Origin: Psychrobacter sp. ANT_WB68
GTDB lineage: Bacteria > Pseudomonadota > Gammaproteobacteria > Pseudomonadales > Moraxellaceae
Length of the DNA: 64,000 nt
Assembly (NCBI RefSeq): GCF_008369115.1
Contig: NZ_VOAZ01000003.1
Location: forward strand, 558,001-622,000
Direction of reading: 5' to 3'
Shown: piece after piece, positions 56,957 through 64,000 of the stretch
Position numbering within the stretch: the first letter of the stretch is position 1
How the letters are laid out: the number at the start of each line of letters is the position of its first letter
Notes under the pieces: generated by a model
What the model was told of the DNA's origin: nothing
Databases searched by the model: none
Seen by the model: only the letters and a program-made list of their open reading frames with translations
Made by a program: the position numbers and the translations under genes

Positions 56957-58183
56957 ATGGCGTTATCACTACAAAAAGACAAAATCCGGTTTTTATTGCT
57001 TGAAGGTCTACATGACAATGCGTTAAAAGTATTGGAAGGGGCTGGTTATCATAATATCGAGAATATCAGTCACGCTTTAGATCAAGATGAGCTCATCGAA
57101 AAGATTAAAGACGCTCACTTCATCGGTATTCGCTCGCGCACCCAACTGACGCGTGAAGTACTTGAGCACGCACACAAGCTTATCGGTATTGGCTGCTTTT
57201 GTATCGGTACCAACCAAGTAGACTTGGACGCCGCTCGTGATTTGGGTATTCCTGTCTTTAACGCGCCATATTCGAACACCCGTTCGGTCGCTGAGCTAGT
57301 ACTGGCAGAAGCCATCATGCTATATCGCGGCATCCCTGAAAAGAATGCTACTGTACACCGTGGCGGTTGGGGCAAGTCTGCGACCAACTCACATGAAGTA
57401 CGTGGCAAGACAATCGGTATCGTGGGTTACGGCTCTATCGGCTCGCAGTTGTCTGTATTGGCTGAAAGCTTTGGTATGAAGGTCATTTATCATGACGTAT
57501 TGACCAAATTGCCACTCGGTAACGCAGTGCAAGTAGGTAGCTTAGAAGAGTTGCTATCAACGGCTGATATCGTGACCTTGCATGTACCTGATGTGCCAAG
57601 CACCCGCTATATGATGAAAGCTGAGCAATTCGCTCATATGAAAGACGGCAGCTACTTTATTAATGCGGCGCGTGGTACTTGCGTTGATATTGATGATTTG
57701 GCGGCAGTAATTGAGTCTGGTAAAGTATTGGGCGCGGCGATTGACGTATTCCCGAAAGAACCGAAATCAGCTGACGAAGAGTTTGAGTCACCACTGCGCA
57801 AATTTGATAACGTTATCTTGACCCCACATATCGGTGGCTCAACGCAAGAAGCACAAGCTAATATTGGGCTTGAGGTTGCAGATAAGTTCGTCAGATACTC
57901 TGACCAAGGTGATACCGCAACAGCCGTAAACTTCCCAGAAGTTTCTGTGCCGTTCAAAGAAGGCACACATCGTCTGCTACATATTCACAAAAACGTCCCT
58001 GGTGTCTTGTCGCAGATTAACCGTTTGTTTGCTGAAGCGCATATCAATATTTTAGCGCAAAGCCTAATGACGCAAGGTGATGTCGGTTATCTGGTGATGG
58101 ACGTGGATTATAACGACTCAAGCGCCGCTTTAGATCAGCTTAAAGATGTTGAAGAAACCATTCGCGTGCGTATCTTGTTCTAA
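56957..58183 (+). CDS. serA: D-3-phosphoglycerate dehydrogenase
   Basis: SerA makes 3-phosphohydroxypyruvate in the serine pathway and can reduce 2-oxoglutarate. The 408-residue protein has the NAD-binding GIVGYGSIGSQLS (~154-166), INAARGTCVDIDDLA, catalytic Arg/Glu/His in the usual positions (TPHIGGSTQEAQ near 294-305), and a C-terminal ACT domain (LLHIHKNVPGVLSQINRLFAE, ~340-360, in parts) for serine feedback. Divergent from the D-2-hydroxyglutarate dehydrogenase-like gene, with which it forms a metabolic pair. Confidence 0.96.
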   Translation: MALSLQKDKIRFLLLEGLHDNALKVLEGAGYHNIENISHALDQDELIEKIKDAHFIGIRSRTQLTREVLEHAHKLIGIGCFCIGTNQVDLDAARDLGIPVFNAPYSNTRSVAELVLAEAIMLYRGIPEKNATVHRGGWGKSATNSHEVRGKTIGIVGYGSIGSQLSVLAESFGMKVIYHDVLTKLPLGNAVQVGSLEELLSTADIVTLHVPDVPSTRYMMKAEQFAHMKDGSYFINAARGTCVDIDDLAAVIESGKVLGAAIDVFPKEPKSADEEFESPLRKFDNVILTPHIGGSTQEAQANIGLEVADKFVRYSDQGDTATAVNFPEVSVPFKEGTHRLLHIHKNVPGVLSQINRLFAEAHINILAQSLMTQGDVGYLVMDVDYNDSSAALDQLKDVEETIRVRILF

Positions 58184-58220
58184 AATTAAGCGTTATCGTT
58201 TATTTTTACGAGTGGTATAA

Positions 58221-58258
58221 AAAAAGAGATGCTCTATTAATAGGGCATCTCTTTTTTA
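58221..58258. terminator. Bidirectional terminator between serA and trhO
   Basis: AAAGAGATGC-T-CTAT, TAA loop, then TAGGGCATCTCTTTTTT; convergent genes on both sides. Confidence 0.87.
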
Positions 58259-58292
58259 TGGCTAATAATTTAACCGTTTCACACCAAATCTA

Positions 58293-59348
58293 TTAAGCTT
58301 TAGCTTTATTGGCTGCTTCTGCTTGACGACGCGCTTCAATCTTAGCGGCTTTGCGCTTTTCAATCACGTCAATCACATCGCTACCGATATGCGCCTCGCC
58401 TCTTTTTTTTGCCAGCTGCATTTGATGCTCGCGCTCACGGAAACGTGCTTTTTGTTCCTCAGTCGCTTTATCGATACAGTGCGGGCACGACTCGCCTTTG
58501 ATGTAGGCAGCGCTTTGCATTTCTTCATGAGTAATCGGCATACGGCAAGCAAAGCATTGCTCATAGTTGCCCTTTTCTAGGTTGTGATTGACTGATACGC
58601 GGTTGTCAAAGACAAAGCAGTCGCCTTCCCACATAGAATCGCTGGCTGGAATTTCCTCTAAATATTTTAAAATGCCGCCCTCTAAATGATAAACCTCTTC
58701 AAACCCTTGCTCACGCATATAGGCGGTAGATTTTTCACAGCGAATGCCACCGGTACAGAACATGGCAACTTTTTTATGCTTAGCAGGATCTAGCTCTTTT
58801 GCCACGTATTCTGGAAACTCTCGAAAGGTTTCGGTATTTGGATTCACTGCATTCTGAAACGTACCGATTTTGACTTCGTAATCATTGCGGGTATCAATCA
58901 GGATGACGTCAGGGTCTGAGATTAGCGCATTCCATTCACTTGGTTTCACATAACGACCAACCGACTGTAATGGGTCGATATTTTCTACGCCCATGGTGAC
59001 AATTTCTTTTTTGAGCTTGACCTTGGTGCGGTAAAAAGGCTGGGCATCGGTATAAGATTCTTTAAAAGTAAAGCTGCCGATGGCCTCAATACTGCGCAGA
59101 TAGTCTAGGACGTTATCGATACCTTGGCGGCTGCCGGAAATAGTACCGTTAATGCCTTCGCTGGCAATCAGTAACGTGCCTTTGACATCATTATCGAGCA
59201 TGGTATTTAAAATCGGCTCGCGATATTGCTCAAAGTCAGCAAAGCGCGTGAACTTATATAAAGCGGCAACCACGATGTTATTGGTCACGCTGTCGTATTC
59301 GGTGGCATGGGTTGGTGTTTGAACGTTAGTAACTGGTGAGGTACTCAT
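58293..59348 (-). CDS. trhO: tRNA uridine(34) hydroxylase TrhO (rhodanese family)
   Basis: TrhO (YceA) hydroxylates U34 of tRNA toward 5-methoxyuridine or carboxymethoxyuridine. The 351-residue protein has an N-terminal acylphosphatase-like part ([32 protein letters not shown]), then a rhodanese domain with [20 protein letters not shown], where the Cys is the active-site residue, and a C-terminal Cys-rich region (CFACRMP, CPHC). A basic tail follows. GCAGGAG is just before ATG 59348; a longer frame from 59462 is rejected. Confidence 0.92.
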   Translation of the reverse strand: MSTSPVTNVQTPTHATEYDSVTNNIVVAALYKFTRFADFEQYREPILNTMLDNDVKGTLLIASEGINGTISGSRQGIDNVLDYLRSIEAIGSFTFKESYTDAQPFYRTKVKLKKEIVTMGVENIDPLQSVGRYVKPSEWNALISDPDVILIDTRNDYEVKIGTFQNAVNPNTETFREFPEYVAKELDPAKHKKVAMFCTGGIRCEKSTAYMREQGFEEVYHLEGGILKYLEEIPASDSMWEGDCFVFDNRVSVNHNLEKGNYEQCFACRMPITHEEMQSAAYIKGESCPHCIDKATEEQKARFREREHQMQLAKKRGEAHIGSDVIDVIEKRKAAKIEARRQAEAANKAKA

Positions 59349-59702
59349 GTTTTTCTCCTGCTGGCTAGGTCGCAAACCTAGTGCATTGGGTTTAAGGTAA
59401 TTGATAAAGCTTATAACACTAGCGCAATTGTGGAATTGCATAATGCTAGCGTATTTTAACAACTTTCGAGGAGGTTTTGGAGATTTTATAAAGGTGAGCG
59501 ATATAAAAAGTCTGCCAAGTGATATTACTCATGAAGATATTATGAATAATACTTATCTATAGCTAATAGACGCTATTTTTATATACGTTCTTATGTTCTA
59601 TGATTCATTGCATGATTAATCAGTTGTTTGACTGTTTATTGCTCAGCTATAAAGGTAGACTAATTACATATAGCAATACAACAAAGTCAATGGAGATGAC
59701 AC

Positions 59703-60299
59703 ATGAGTAACCCAGCCATTCATACAGCTATCAGCCGCTATCCTGTACCTTCTTTAGACAGTCTACCTGATGATATTCTTGAACGTATTCTCGCAGTGCA
59801 AGAAAAAGCCAAATTTATTCCGAATGTGTTTTTAGCGCTTGCCTATCGTCCAGCAGAGTTCAGAGCTTTTTTTGCTTATTACGATGCAGTTATGGAGCGA
59901 GAAGGTAGCACGCTAAGCCCAGCTGAAAAAGAGATGATCATTGTCGCTACCAGTGCCGCCAATGGGTGTCAGTATTGCGTCGTCGCCCATGGTGCACTGC
60001 TTCGGGTGTTTGCAAAAGCGCCGCTGCTAGCAGACCAAATAGCAGTCAATTACTTACATGCGCCCATTAGCCCTCGACAGAAAGAGATGCTGTCTTTTTC
60101 TTTAAAACTCTGTCGAACACCAGAGCTTATTCAAGATTCAGATTATGCTGCACTCAGAGAACAGGGTTATGATGACGAGGATATTTTAGACATCACGGGT
60201 ATCACAGCGTTCTTTGGGTTGTCTAATAGAATGGCGATTGTGATGGACATGCAGTCAAATGCAGAGTTTTACACGATGGCACGTGAGCCAAGGAAGTAG
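59703..60299 (+). CDS. AhpD-like peroxidase-related enzyme (carboxymuconolactone decarboxylase family)
   Basis: A 198-residue all-helical protein. The CXXC active site is in NGCQYCVVAHG (~91-101), with the downstream His of the AhpD proton relay in the same segment and an upstream Glu in AEKEMIIVATSAANG. Members reduce peroxides or react with thiols; partner and substrate are unknown. GGAG precedes ATG by ~9 bp. It has its own leader and terminator. Confidence 0.86.
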   Translation: MSNPAIHTAISRYPVPSLDSLPDDILERILAVQEKAKFIPNVFLALAYRPAEFRAFFAYYDAVMEREGSTLSPAEKEMIIVATSAANGCQYCVVAHGALLRVFAKAPLLADQIAVNYLHAPISPRQKEMLSFSLKLCRTPELIQDSDYAALREQGYDDEDILDITGITAFFGLSNRMAIVMDMQSNAEFYTMAREPRK

Positions 60300-60340
60300 G
60301 AATTATCTAGGCCAGTTAAATAACGACGTCTCTAAGCATG

Positions 60341-60370
60341 AAAAATCCAGCACAAAGGCTGGATTTTTTT
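60341..60370. terminator. Bidirectional terminator between the AhpD-like and Sel1 genes
   Basis: AAAAATCCAGC/GCTGGATTTTT (60341-60351, 60358-60368), loop ACAAAG, followed by T; convergent genes. Confidence 0.87.
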
Positions 60371-60395
60371 ATTAGCTAAATTAACAGTGTCAGAC

Positions 60396-60977
60396 TTATT
60401 TACTTTGAAACCAAGTATCTGCTTTGCTACGAGCGCTAGCAATATCTGAGCTTGATAAGTTCAATGCCAATTGACCGATTTTACCACGGGCTTTGTTACG
60501 GACTTTTTCATCGAGCATACCGTCACGGGCAGCCAAATCATACCATTTATAAGCATCGACTAGGTTCTTTTGCTTTTCATCTAACAAAGCAAGCGTATAG
60601 CTGGCACGGTTATCACCACGCATCGCCGCTTTTTCTAACCAAAGACGGGCTTGTTGTAGGTTTGGTTGCACTCCTTCACCGCGCAAGTACATGATGGCCA
60701 AGTTAAGCTGAGCAGGGGCAACGCCTTGCTGAGCCGCTTTGGTATACCATTCGACCGCTTGCTGAGTGTTTTGGGCAACGCCTTCACCTTTTTGCAAACG
60801 CTTGGCTAAGTAAAACTGAGCGTGGTTGTTACCTTGGGCAGCACTGGCAGACAGCGCACTGATAGGCATTAGCTCAAAACGTGAGGTATCGAGTGGCACG
60901 TTTGATATTAACTCAGCGTTGGCAAAGCCCGCACAAGAAAACAGGGCAGTAAACAACGCAGCTTTTAATAATTTCAT
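60396..60977 (-). CDS. Exported Sel1-like repeat protein
   Basis: A 193-residue periplasmic protein. The signal peptide (~1-21) ends in FANA. Sel1/TPR repeats are clear: AAQGNNHAQFYLAKRLQKGEG, VEWYTKAAQQGVAPAQLNLA and ARLWLEKAAMRGDNRASYTL (each listed in part), then DAYKWYDLAARDG. Such solenoids scaffold protein complexes; the partner is unknown. GGAGC lies 5 bp before ATG. Confidence 0.83.
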   Translation of the reverse strand: MKLLKAALFTALFSCAGFANAELISNVPLDTSRFELMPISALSASAAQGNNHAQFYLAKRLQKGEGVAQNTQQAVEWYTKAAQQGVAPAQLNLAIMYLRGEGVQPNLQQARLWLEKAAMRGDNRASYTLALLDEKQKNLVDAYKWYDLAARDGMLDEKVRNKARGKIGQLALNLSSSDIASARSKADTWFQSK

Positions 60978-61362
60978 AGCAGCTCCAAAATTAGGCAGTT
61001 AATAAGCAAAAGAAAAGTCGCACCGCTAAAAGCGTCTAGACGGCGATAACAATTAGGTGAAATCTTGCAATACCAACTTACCTAATCATTAGCAAATTAA
61101 TTCGTATTGGTAGTGTCACAGTTATTGCTAATTAACCCGACAAACGGTCGTAATTAGTATGCCATTGACACTATTTTGCTAGCTTAACACCCAAACTTAC
61201 GAAACTCAAATACTAATTACAAGATTTAATTCCTAGCTATACCTCATTGTCCTTAATAAAATCATAGAGTTACTTGAGCGTAAGGAGGAATTAACAATTT
61301 GTTAAGGTTGAAATTGGTACCAATTGAGCTAAATCGCCTTTAATGACCAACAAAAAACACGC
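60978..61362. other. Intergenic region between the Sel1 and metW genes
   Basis: 385 bp, no gene seen and no terminator behind metW. It holds the Sel1 gene promoter. GGTACCAATT near 61316 is only a short motif. Confidence 0.4.
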
Positions 61363-61983
61363 TTATGAATCCGGTTTTTGTTTGCTGACACGATAGATGG
61401 CGACGTCTGCTAAAAGGTTGGGTGCTTGGCGTATTAATGCGGTCATCAGCGGATTATGACCTTTTTCCGAATCACTGACGGCGAAGCGGTTAATAATATG
61501 AATATCATGCTGCGCGCACAGCTGCTCAAAGTCTTTAAAGGTACATAGATGGATGTTTGGGGTGTTATACCACTCGTAAGGCAGGGCTTCTGAGACGGGC
61601 ATCAAACCCTTTAAGCCCAAATGCATGCGATTTTGCCAGTGCGCAAAGTTAGGGAAGGTAATAACGGCTTCGCGGGCAACCCGTAGCATATCGAGCAATA
61701 ACACGTCAGGCGCTTTTACCGCTTGCAGCGCTCTCGCCATAACGACGGTGTCGAAGCTGTTATCTGCGAAACGACTCAAACCGTCATTGAGGTCTTGCTC
61801 GACGATGGATAAGCCTTTAGCGATGGCCTCATTGATTTTATCTTCATCAATCTCAAGTCCATAACCCGTGACGCCTAGATTCTGCTGCAAATGTGCCAGC
61901 AGCTCGCCATTGCCACAGCCTAAATCCAGCACATGCGATTGTGGCGCAATCCAACGCTCAGCCAATTGATGATCCATTCTCAT
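61363..61983 (-). CDS. metW: Methionine biosynthesis protein MetW
   Basis: A 206-residue SAM-dependent-methyltransferase-fold protein required for MetX activity in some proteobacteria. Seen are [22 protein letters not shown] (SAM motif I, ~12-33 in parts), GLEIDEDKI, and [19 protein letters not shown]. It overlaps the end of metX by 4 bp (ATGA), so the two are translated as a coupled pair. Confidence 0.93.
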   Translation of the reverse strand: MRMDHQLAERWIAPQSHVLDLGCGNGELLAHLQQNLGVTGYGLEIDEDKINEAIAKGLSIVEQDLNDGLSRFADNSFDTVVMARALQAVKAPDVLLLDMLRVAREAVITFPNFAHWQNRMHLGLKGLMPVSEALPYEWYNTPNIHLCTFKDFEQLCAQHDIHIINRFAVSDSEKGHNPLMTALIRQAPNLLADVAIYRVSKQKPDS

Positions 61984-63389
61984 GAGCGTTCTCCTGTGGC
62001 GGTTAAGCTATTAGCAATAAATGGCGCGGTTAAAAAACCTTTAACGGCGCCCATATAACGCGGAATATCGAATAAAAACGAATCATGACCATGCGGTGCA
62101 TCAACATTGATATAACTAACCGGCTTACCCGTCGCCATTAGCGCATCGACAATCTCCTGTGAGCGCTCGGGGGCAAAACGCCAGTCAGAGGTAAATGACA
62201 CCACTAAATACTGACACTGCGTATGGGCAAAGGCGGCTTTAAGCGCGCTCAGCTCTTGTTCATTGGCGACATTAACGTTATGAATGTCTGCGCTGTTGCT
62301 TAAGGTTTTATCCAGTTCGCTCTCGGTAGAATCAACTTTTACCGATTCCGCCATGGATGATTCTAATGGGTCTGTTGACTCTGTCGATAAACCTGATGAC
62401 GATGTGGAAGGATAATCACGCGTCGGGTCAAAATAATCCAATGCCTTGGTCATCAGTAGATAGGTATTGGCATCGAAGTTCTCGCTAAAGCGTTCGCCTT
62501 GATAGCGCAGATAGCTTTCAACCTGAAATTCAACATCGTAGCCATACATAAATTTGCCAGATTTTAAATCACGGCCGAATTTGGCCTTCATCGCATCATC
62601 GGTTAAATATGTGATATGACCAACCATGCGCGCAAGGATAAGTCCGCGACGAGGGTAAGTGCCTGCCTGCAAGTAGCGTCCCTCTTTAAAATCAGGGTCA
62701 GAGAGAATGGACTGACGGGCGACTTCATTAAAGGCGATATTTTGCGCAGAAAGCTTGGGCGTACTGGCAATAACCACGCAGCGTTTTAACCGCTTTGGGT
62801 AATCGACCGACCATTGCATGGCTTGCATGCCGCCCATTGAGCCACCCACGATGGCATGCCAAACGTCAATACCGAGACGGTCTGAGAGCATGGCTTGAGT
62901 TTTTACCCAGTCTTTTACAGTGACCAAAGGAAAGTCAGGGCCATAAACTTGTGGCTCGCTGTTCTCACTCGAGTTGATGCTGTCAGGATTAATGGTCGTT
63001 GGGCCAGTAGAGCCGAAGCAGCTGCCGATGTTATTCACACAAACTACAAAAAATTGGTTGGTATCGATGGCTTTATTAGGGCCAATCATATTATCCCACC
63101 AGCCAGCTTTTTTATCGTCGTCACTATGAAAACCTGCCGCGTGATGGCTACCTGATAAAGCATGACAGATAAGTATGGCGTTTGATTTGTCGCTATTTAG
63201 CGTGCCATAAGTTTCGAAAATCAAATCGAATGAGGGCAGGGTGCGATTGCACTCCAAAGTCAACGGCTCAGCGAAATGAAAAGTCTGGGGTGTGACGATG
63301 CCAACTGAGCCTACCGAACCAACGGCGTCGGCTGAATTAAGGAAATGACTGGTGGAATGATCACTGCTACTATCAGAACGTGCGCTCAA
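61980..63389 (-). CDS. metX: Homoserine O-acyltransferase MetX with internal low-complexity insertion
   Basis: MetX transfers an acetyl or succinyl group to homoserine in the first step of methionine synthesis. Seen are [29 protein letters not shown] (in parts), the nucleophile [12 protein letters not shown], catalytic Asp in [14 protein letters not shown] and His in [12 protein letters not shown]. The alpha/beta hydrolase core is interrupted at ~325-390 by a Ser/Thr/Asp-rich insert of about 60 residues, giving ~469 residues against ~380. The start is uncertain: TTG 63389 has GAGGT just before it, while TTG 63407 has no ribosome-binding site; no ATG fits. Confidence 0.92.
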   Translation of the reverse strand: MSARSDSSSDHSTSHFLNSADAVGSVGSVGIVTPQTFHFAEPLTLECNRTLPSFDLIFETYGTLNSDKSNAILICHALSGSHHAAGFHSDDDKKAGWWDNMIGPNKAIDTNQFFVVCVNNIGSCFGSTGPTTINPDSINSSENSEPQVYGPDFPLVTVKDWVKTQAMLSDRLGIDVWHAIVGGSMGGMQAMQWSVDYPKRLKRCVVIASTPKLSAQNIAFNEVARQSILSDPDFKEGRYLQAGTYPRRGLILARMVGHITYLTDDAMKAKFGRDLKSGKFMYGYDVEFQVESYLRYQGERFSENFDANTYLLMTKALDYFDPTRDYPSTSSSGLSTESTDPLESSMAESVKVDSTESELDKTLSNSADIHNVNVANEQELSALKAAFAHTQCQYLVVSFTSDWRFAPERSQEIVDALMATGKPVSYINVDAPHGHDSFLFDIPRYMGAVKGFLTAPFIANSLTATGERS

Positions 63390-63531
63390 AGCTACCTCAC
63401 AAAACAACAGTTATGAATAAAACAAAAGCGGAATGGCACTAAGACGACAGATGACTTTGCCGATACTCATATTTTCAATATTAACTCTAGAAAGCTAATA
63501 TAGTCAGTTCAATGTAAAAACCATACAGCAG

Positions 63532-63602
63532 GACTGGGATGAATTTTTTGCAGCCTCTGTCGGCGTAGGCACAGCAAGCCAGAAAAAATCCTCATCCCAG
63601 TC
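63532..63602. repeat. 71-bp imperfect hairpin, possible dispersed repeat
   Basis: GACTGGGATGA at 63532-63542 and its exact complement TCATCCCAGTC at 63592-63602 flank a T6/A6 tract pair, with a GG bulge on one arm. A GC-rich core contains CTGT/ACAG. The structure looks like a REP/MITE-type element; the family cannot be confirmed without a genome search. Confidence 0.5.
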
Positions 63603-63775
63603 TCGAGTCATATAACAACCTATCTATTTTATTTGATATCGACCATATGACGGAGCGAATTCTACAATGCTATGGCTGCCTATTGTATGGCGATGCGCGC
63701 ATGAGTACAACCTTCACGCACAGTCTTTCAAGCAAAGTCTCAAGCGCCATTGTATTGGCTATATATCAAATACCA

Positions 63776-63825
63776 TCAGTGTAGCGTTTTACCCTGCGTT
63801 TCTGATGGATAAAATGCTACACTGA
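63776..63825. repeat. 50-bp imperfect hairpin with 18-bp arms
   Basis: TCAGTGTAGCGTTTTACC (63776-63793) pairs with GATAAAATGCTACACTGA (63808-63825) with two mismatches, each compatible with a wobble pair on one strand. The loop is 14 nt. No run of T follows, so it is not a terminator. It may be a repeat unit or a small-RNA-like structure. Confidence 0.45.
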
Positions 63826-64000
63826 GGATAAATAGATAGTCTGTTATTTAACCGTAGCCTTGTATTTAAACGACTAATATTGCTTAGTATATTTTGATAA
63901 TTGCCAAGCGTGGTTAATTAAGGCTTAATAGTGCTATTGCCGAATAAGGTGCTTAATAGTTTAAACTTTGCTTCTTTGAGATAGCCTGCTCTTTTATTTT

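Larger units (their letters stand above)
63408..64000. other. Right-edge non-coding region with two hairpins
   Basis: 593 bp upstream of metX. It has no plausible gene and carries two long inverted repeats, listed separately. The metX promoter lies in its left part. I see no SAM riboswitch consensus. Confidence 0.5.

Noticed and set aside
59349..59462. Longer trhO start at 59462
   Set aside because: GCAGGAG directly precedes ATG 59348 and the extra residues have no family match.
63408..63531. SAM riboswitch upstream of metX
   Set aside because: I could not find the conserved core of SAM-I, SAM-II or SAM-IV classes; the visible hairpins do not match.
1..64000. CRISPR array, IS element, prophage or tRNA gene
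   Set aside because: I saw no regular spaced repeats, transposase or phage proteins, and no T-loop or acceptor pattern supporting a tRNA.

Overview
The window looks like a chromosomal segment of a Moraxellaceae gammaproteobacterium, most likely Psychrobacter. This is inferred from protein sequence character, moderate-to-low GC, the conserved block lepA-lepB-DUF4845-rnc-era-recO-pdxJ, the neighbourhood relA-rlmD-exonuclease-cysM-gacS, and many low-complexity Asn/Ser/Thr/Asp-rich extensions inside housekeeping proteins. I see no insertion sequence, prophage, CRISPR array, tRNA or rRNA. Almost all of it is core genome, and nearly every gene can be named by family.

Left end (1-2.7 kb): the tail of a group 2 capsule locus, kpsC (cut by the window edge) and kpsS. 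From 3.1 to 10.5 kb comes the co-directional block lepA, lepB, DUF4845, rnc, era, recO, pdxJ (translation, secretion, RNA processing, recombination, vitamin B6). A lone type IV pilin-like gene faces it. From 11.7 to 16.5 kb: an OmpA-family porin, typA/bipA, mscL and an unknown exported protein. From 16.8 to 24.3 kb, all on the minus strand: mutM, relA, rlmD, a PolB-type exonuclease and cysM. They diverge from gacS/barA, a tripartite hybrid kinase (25.0-28.5 kb). A crotonase and a Bcr/CflA efflux pump follow.

The most unusual locus is 31.4-36.0 kb. It is a tight five-gene unit: a periplasm-facing solute-binding lipoprotein, a membrane-bound CheA-like kinase (PAS, HPt and HATPase but no recognisable CheW-like domain), a stand-alone CheY-like receiver, and two tandem CheX-type phosphatases, closed by a terminator. 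No flagellar, MCP, CheW, CheR or CheB gene is nearby. It looks like a self-contained chemosensory phosphorelay with an unknown ligand and unknown output.

From 36.3 to 54 kb: rpsB-tsf, a lytic transglycosylase, lrgA-lrgB, hflX, an acyltransferase preceded by a striking operator-like palindrome, an aldo/keto reductase, an FKBP isomerase, a cold-shock/DUF1294 protein, a hemerythrin protein, ileS-lspA, a membrane thioredoxin and a GNAT-nitrilase fusion. From 54 to 64 kb: a BLUF blue-light sensor with a C-terminal membrane anchor, a D-2-hydroxyglutarate dehydrogenase-like flavoenzyme divergent from serA (a metabolic pair), trhO, an AhpD-like protein, a Sel1 protein and metX-metW. The right-hand 600 bp is non-coding and carries two long imperfect hairpins that may be dispersed repeats.

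Several convergent gene pairs are separated by clear bidirectional terminators. Start codons were chosen by Shine-Dalgarno position, and several are internal to the longest ORF. All family assignments come from reading motifs by eye; no search was run.
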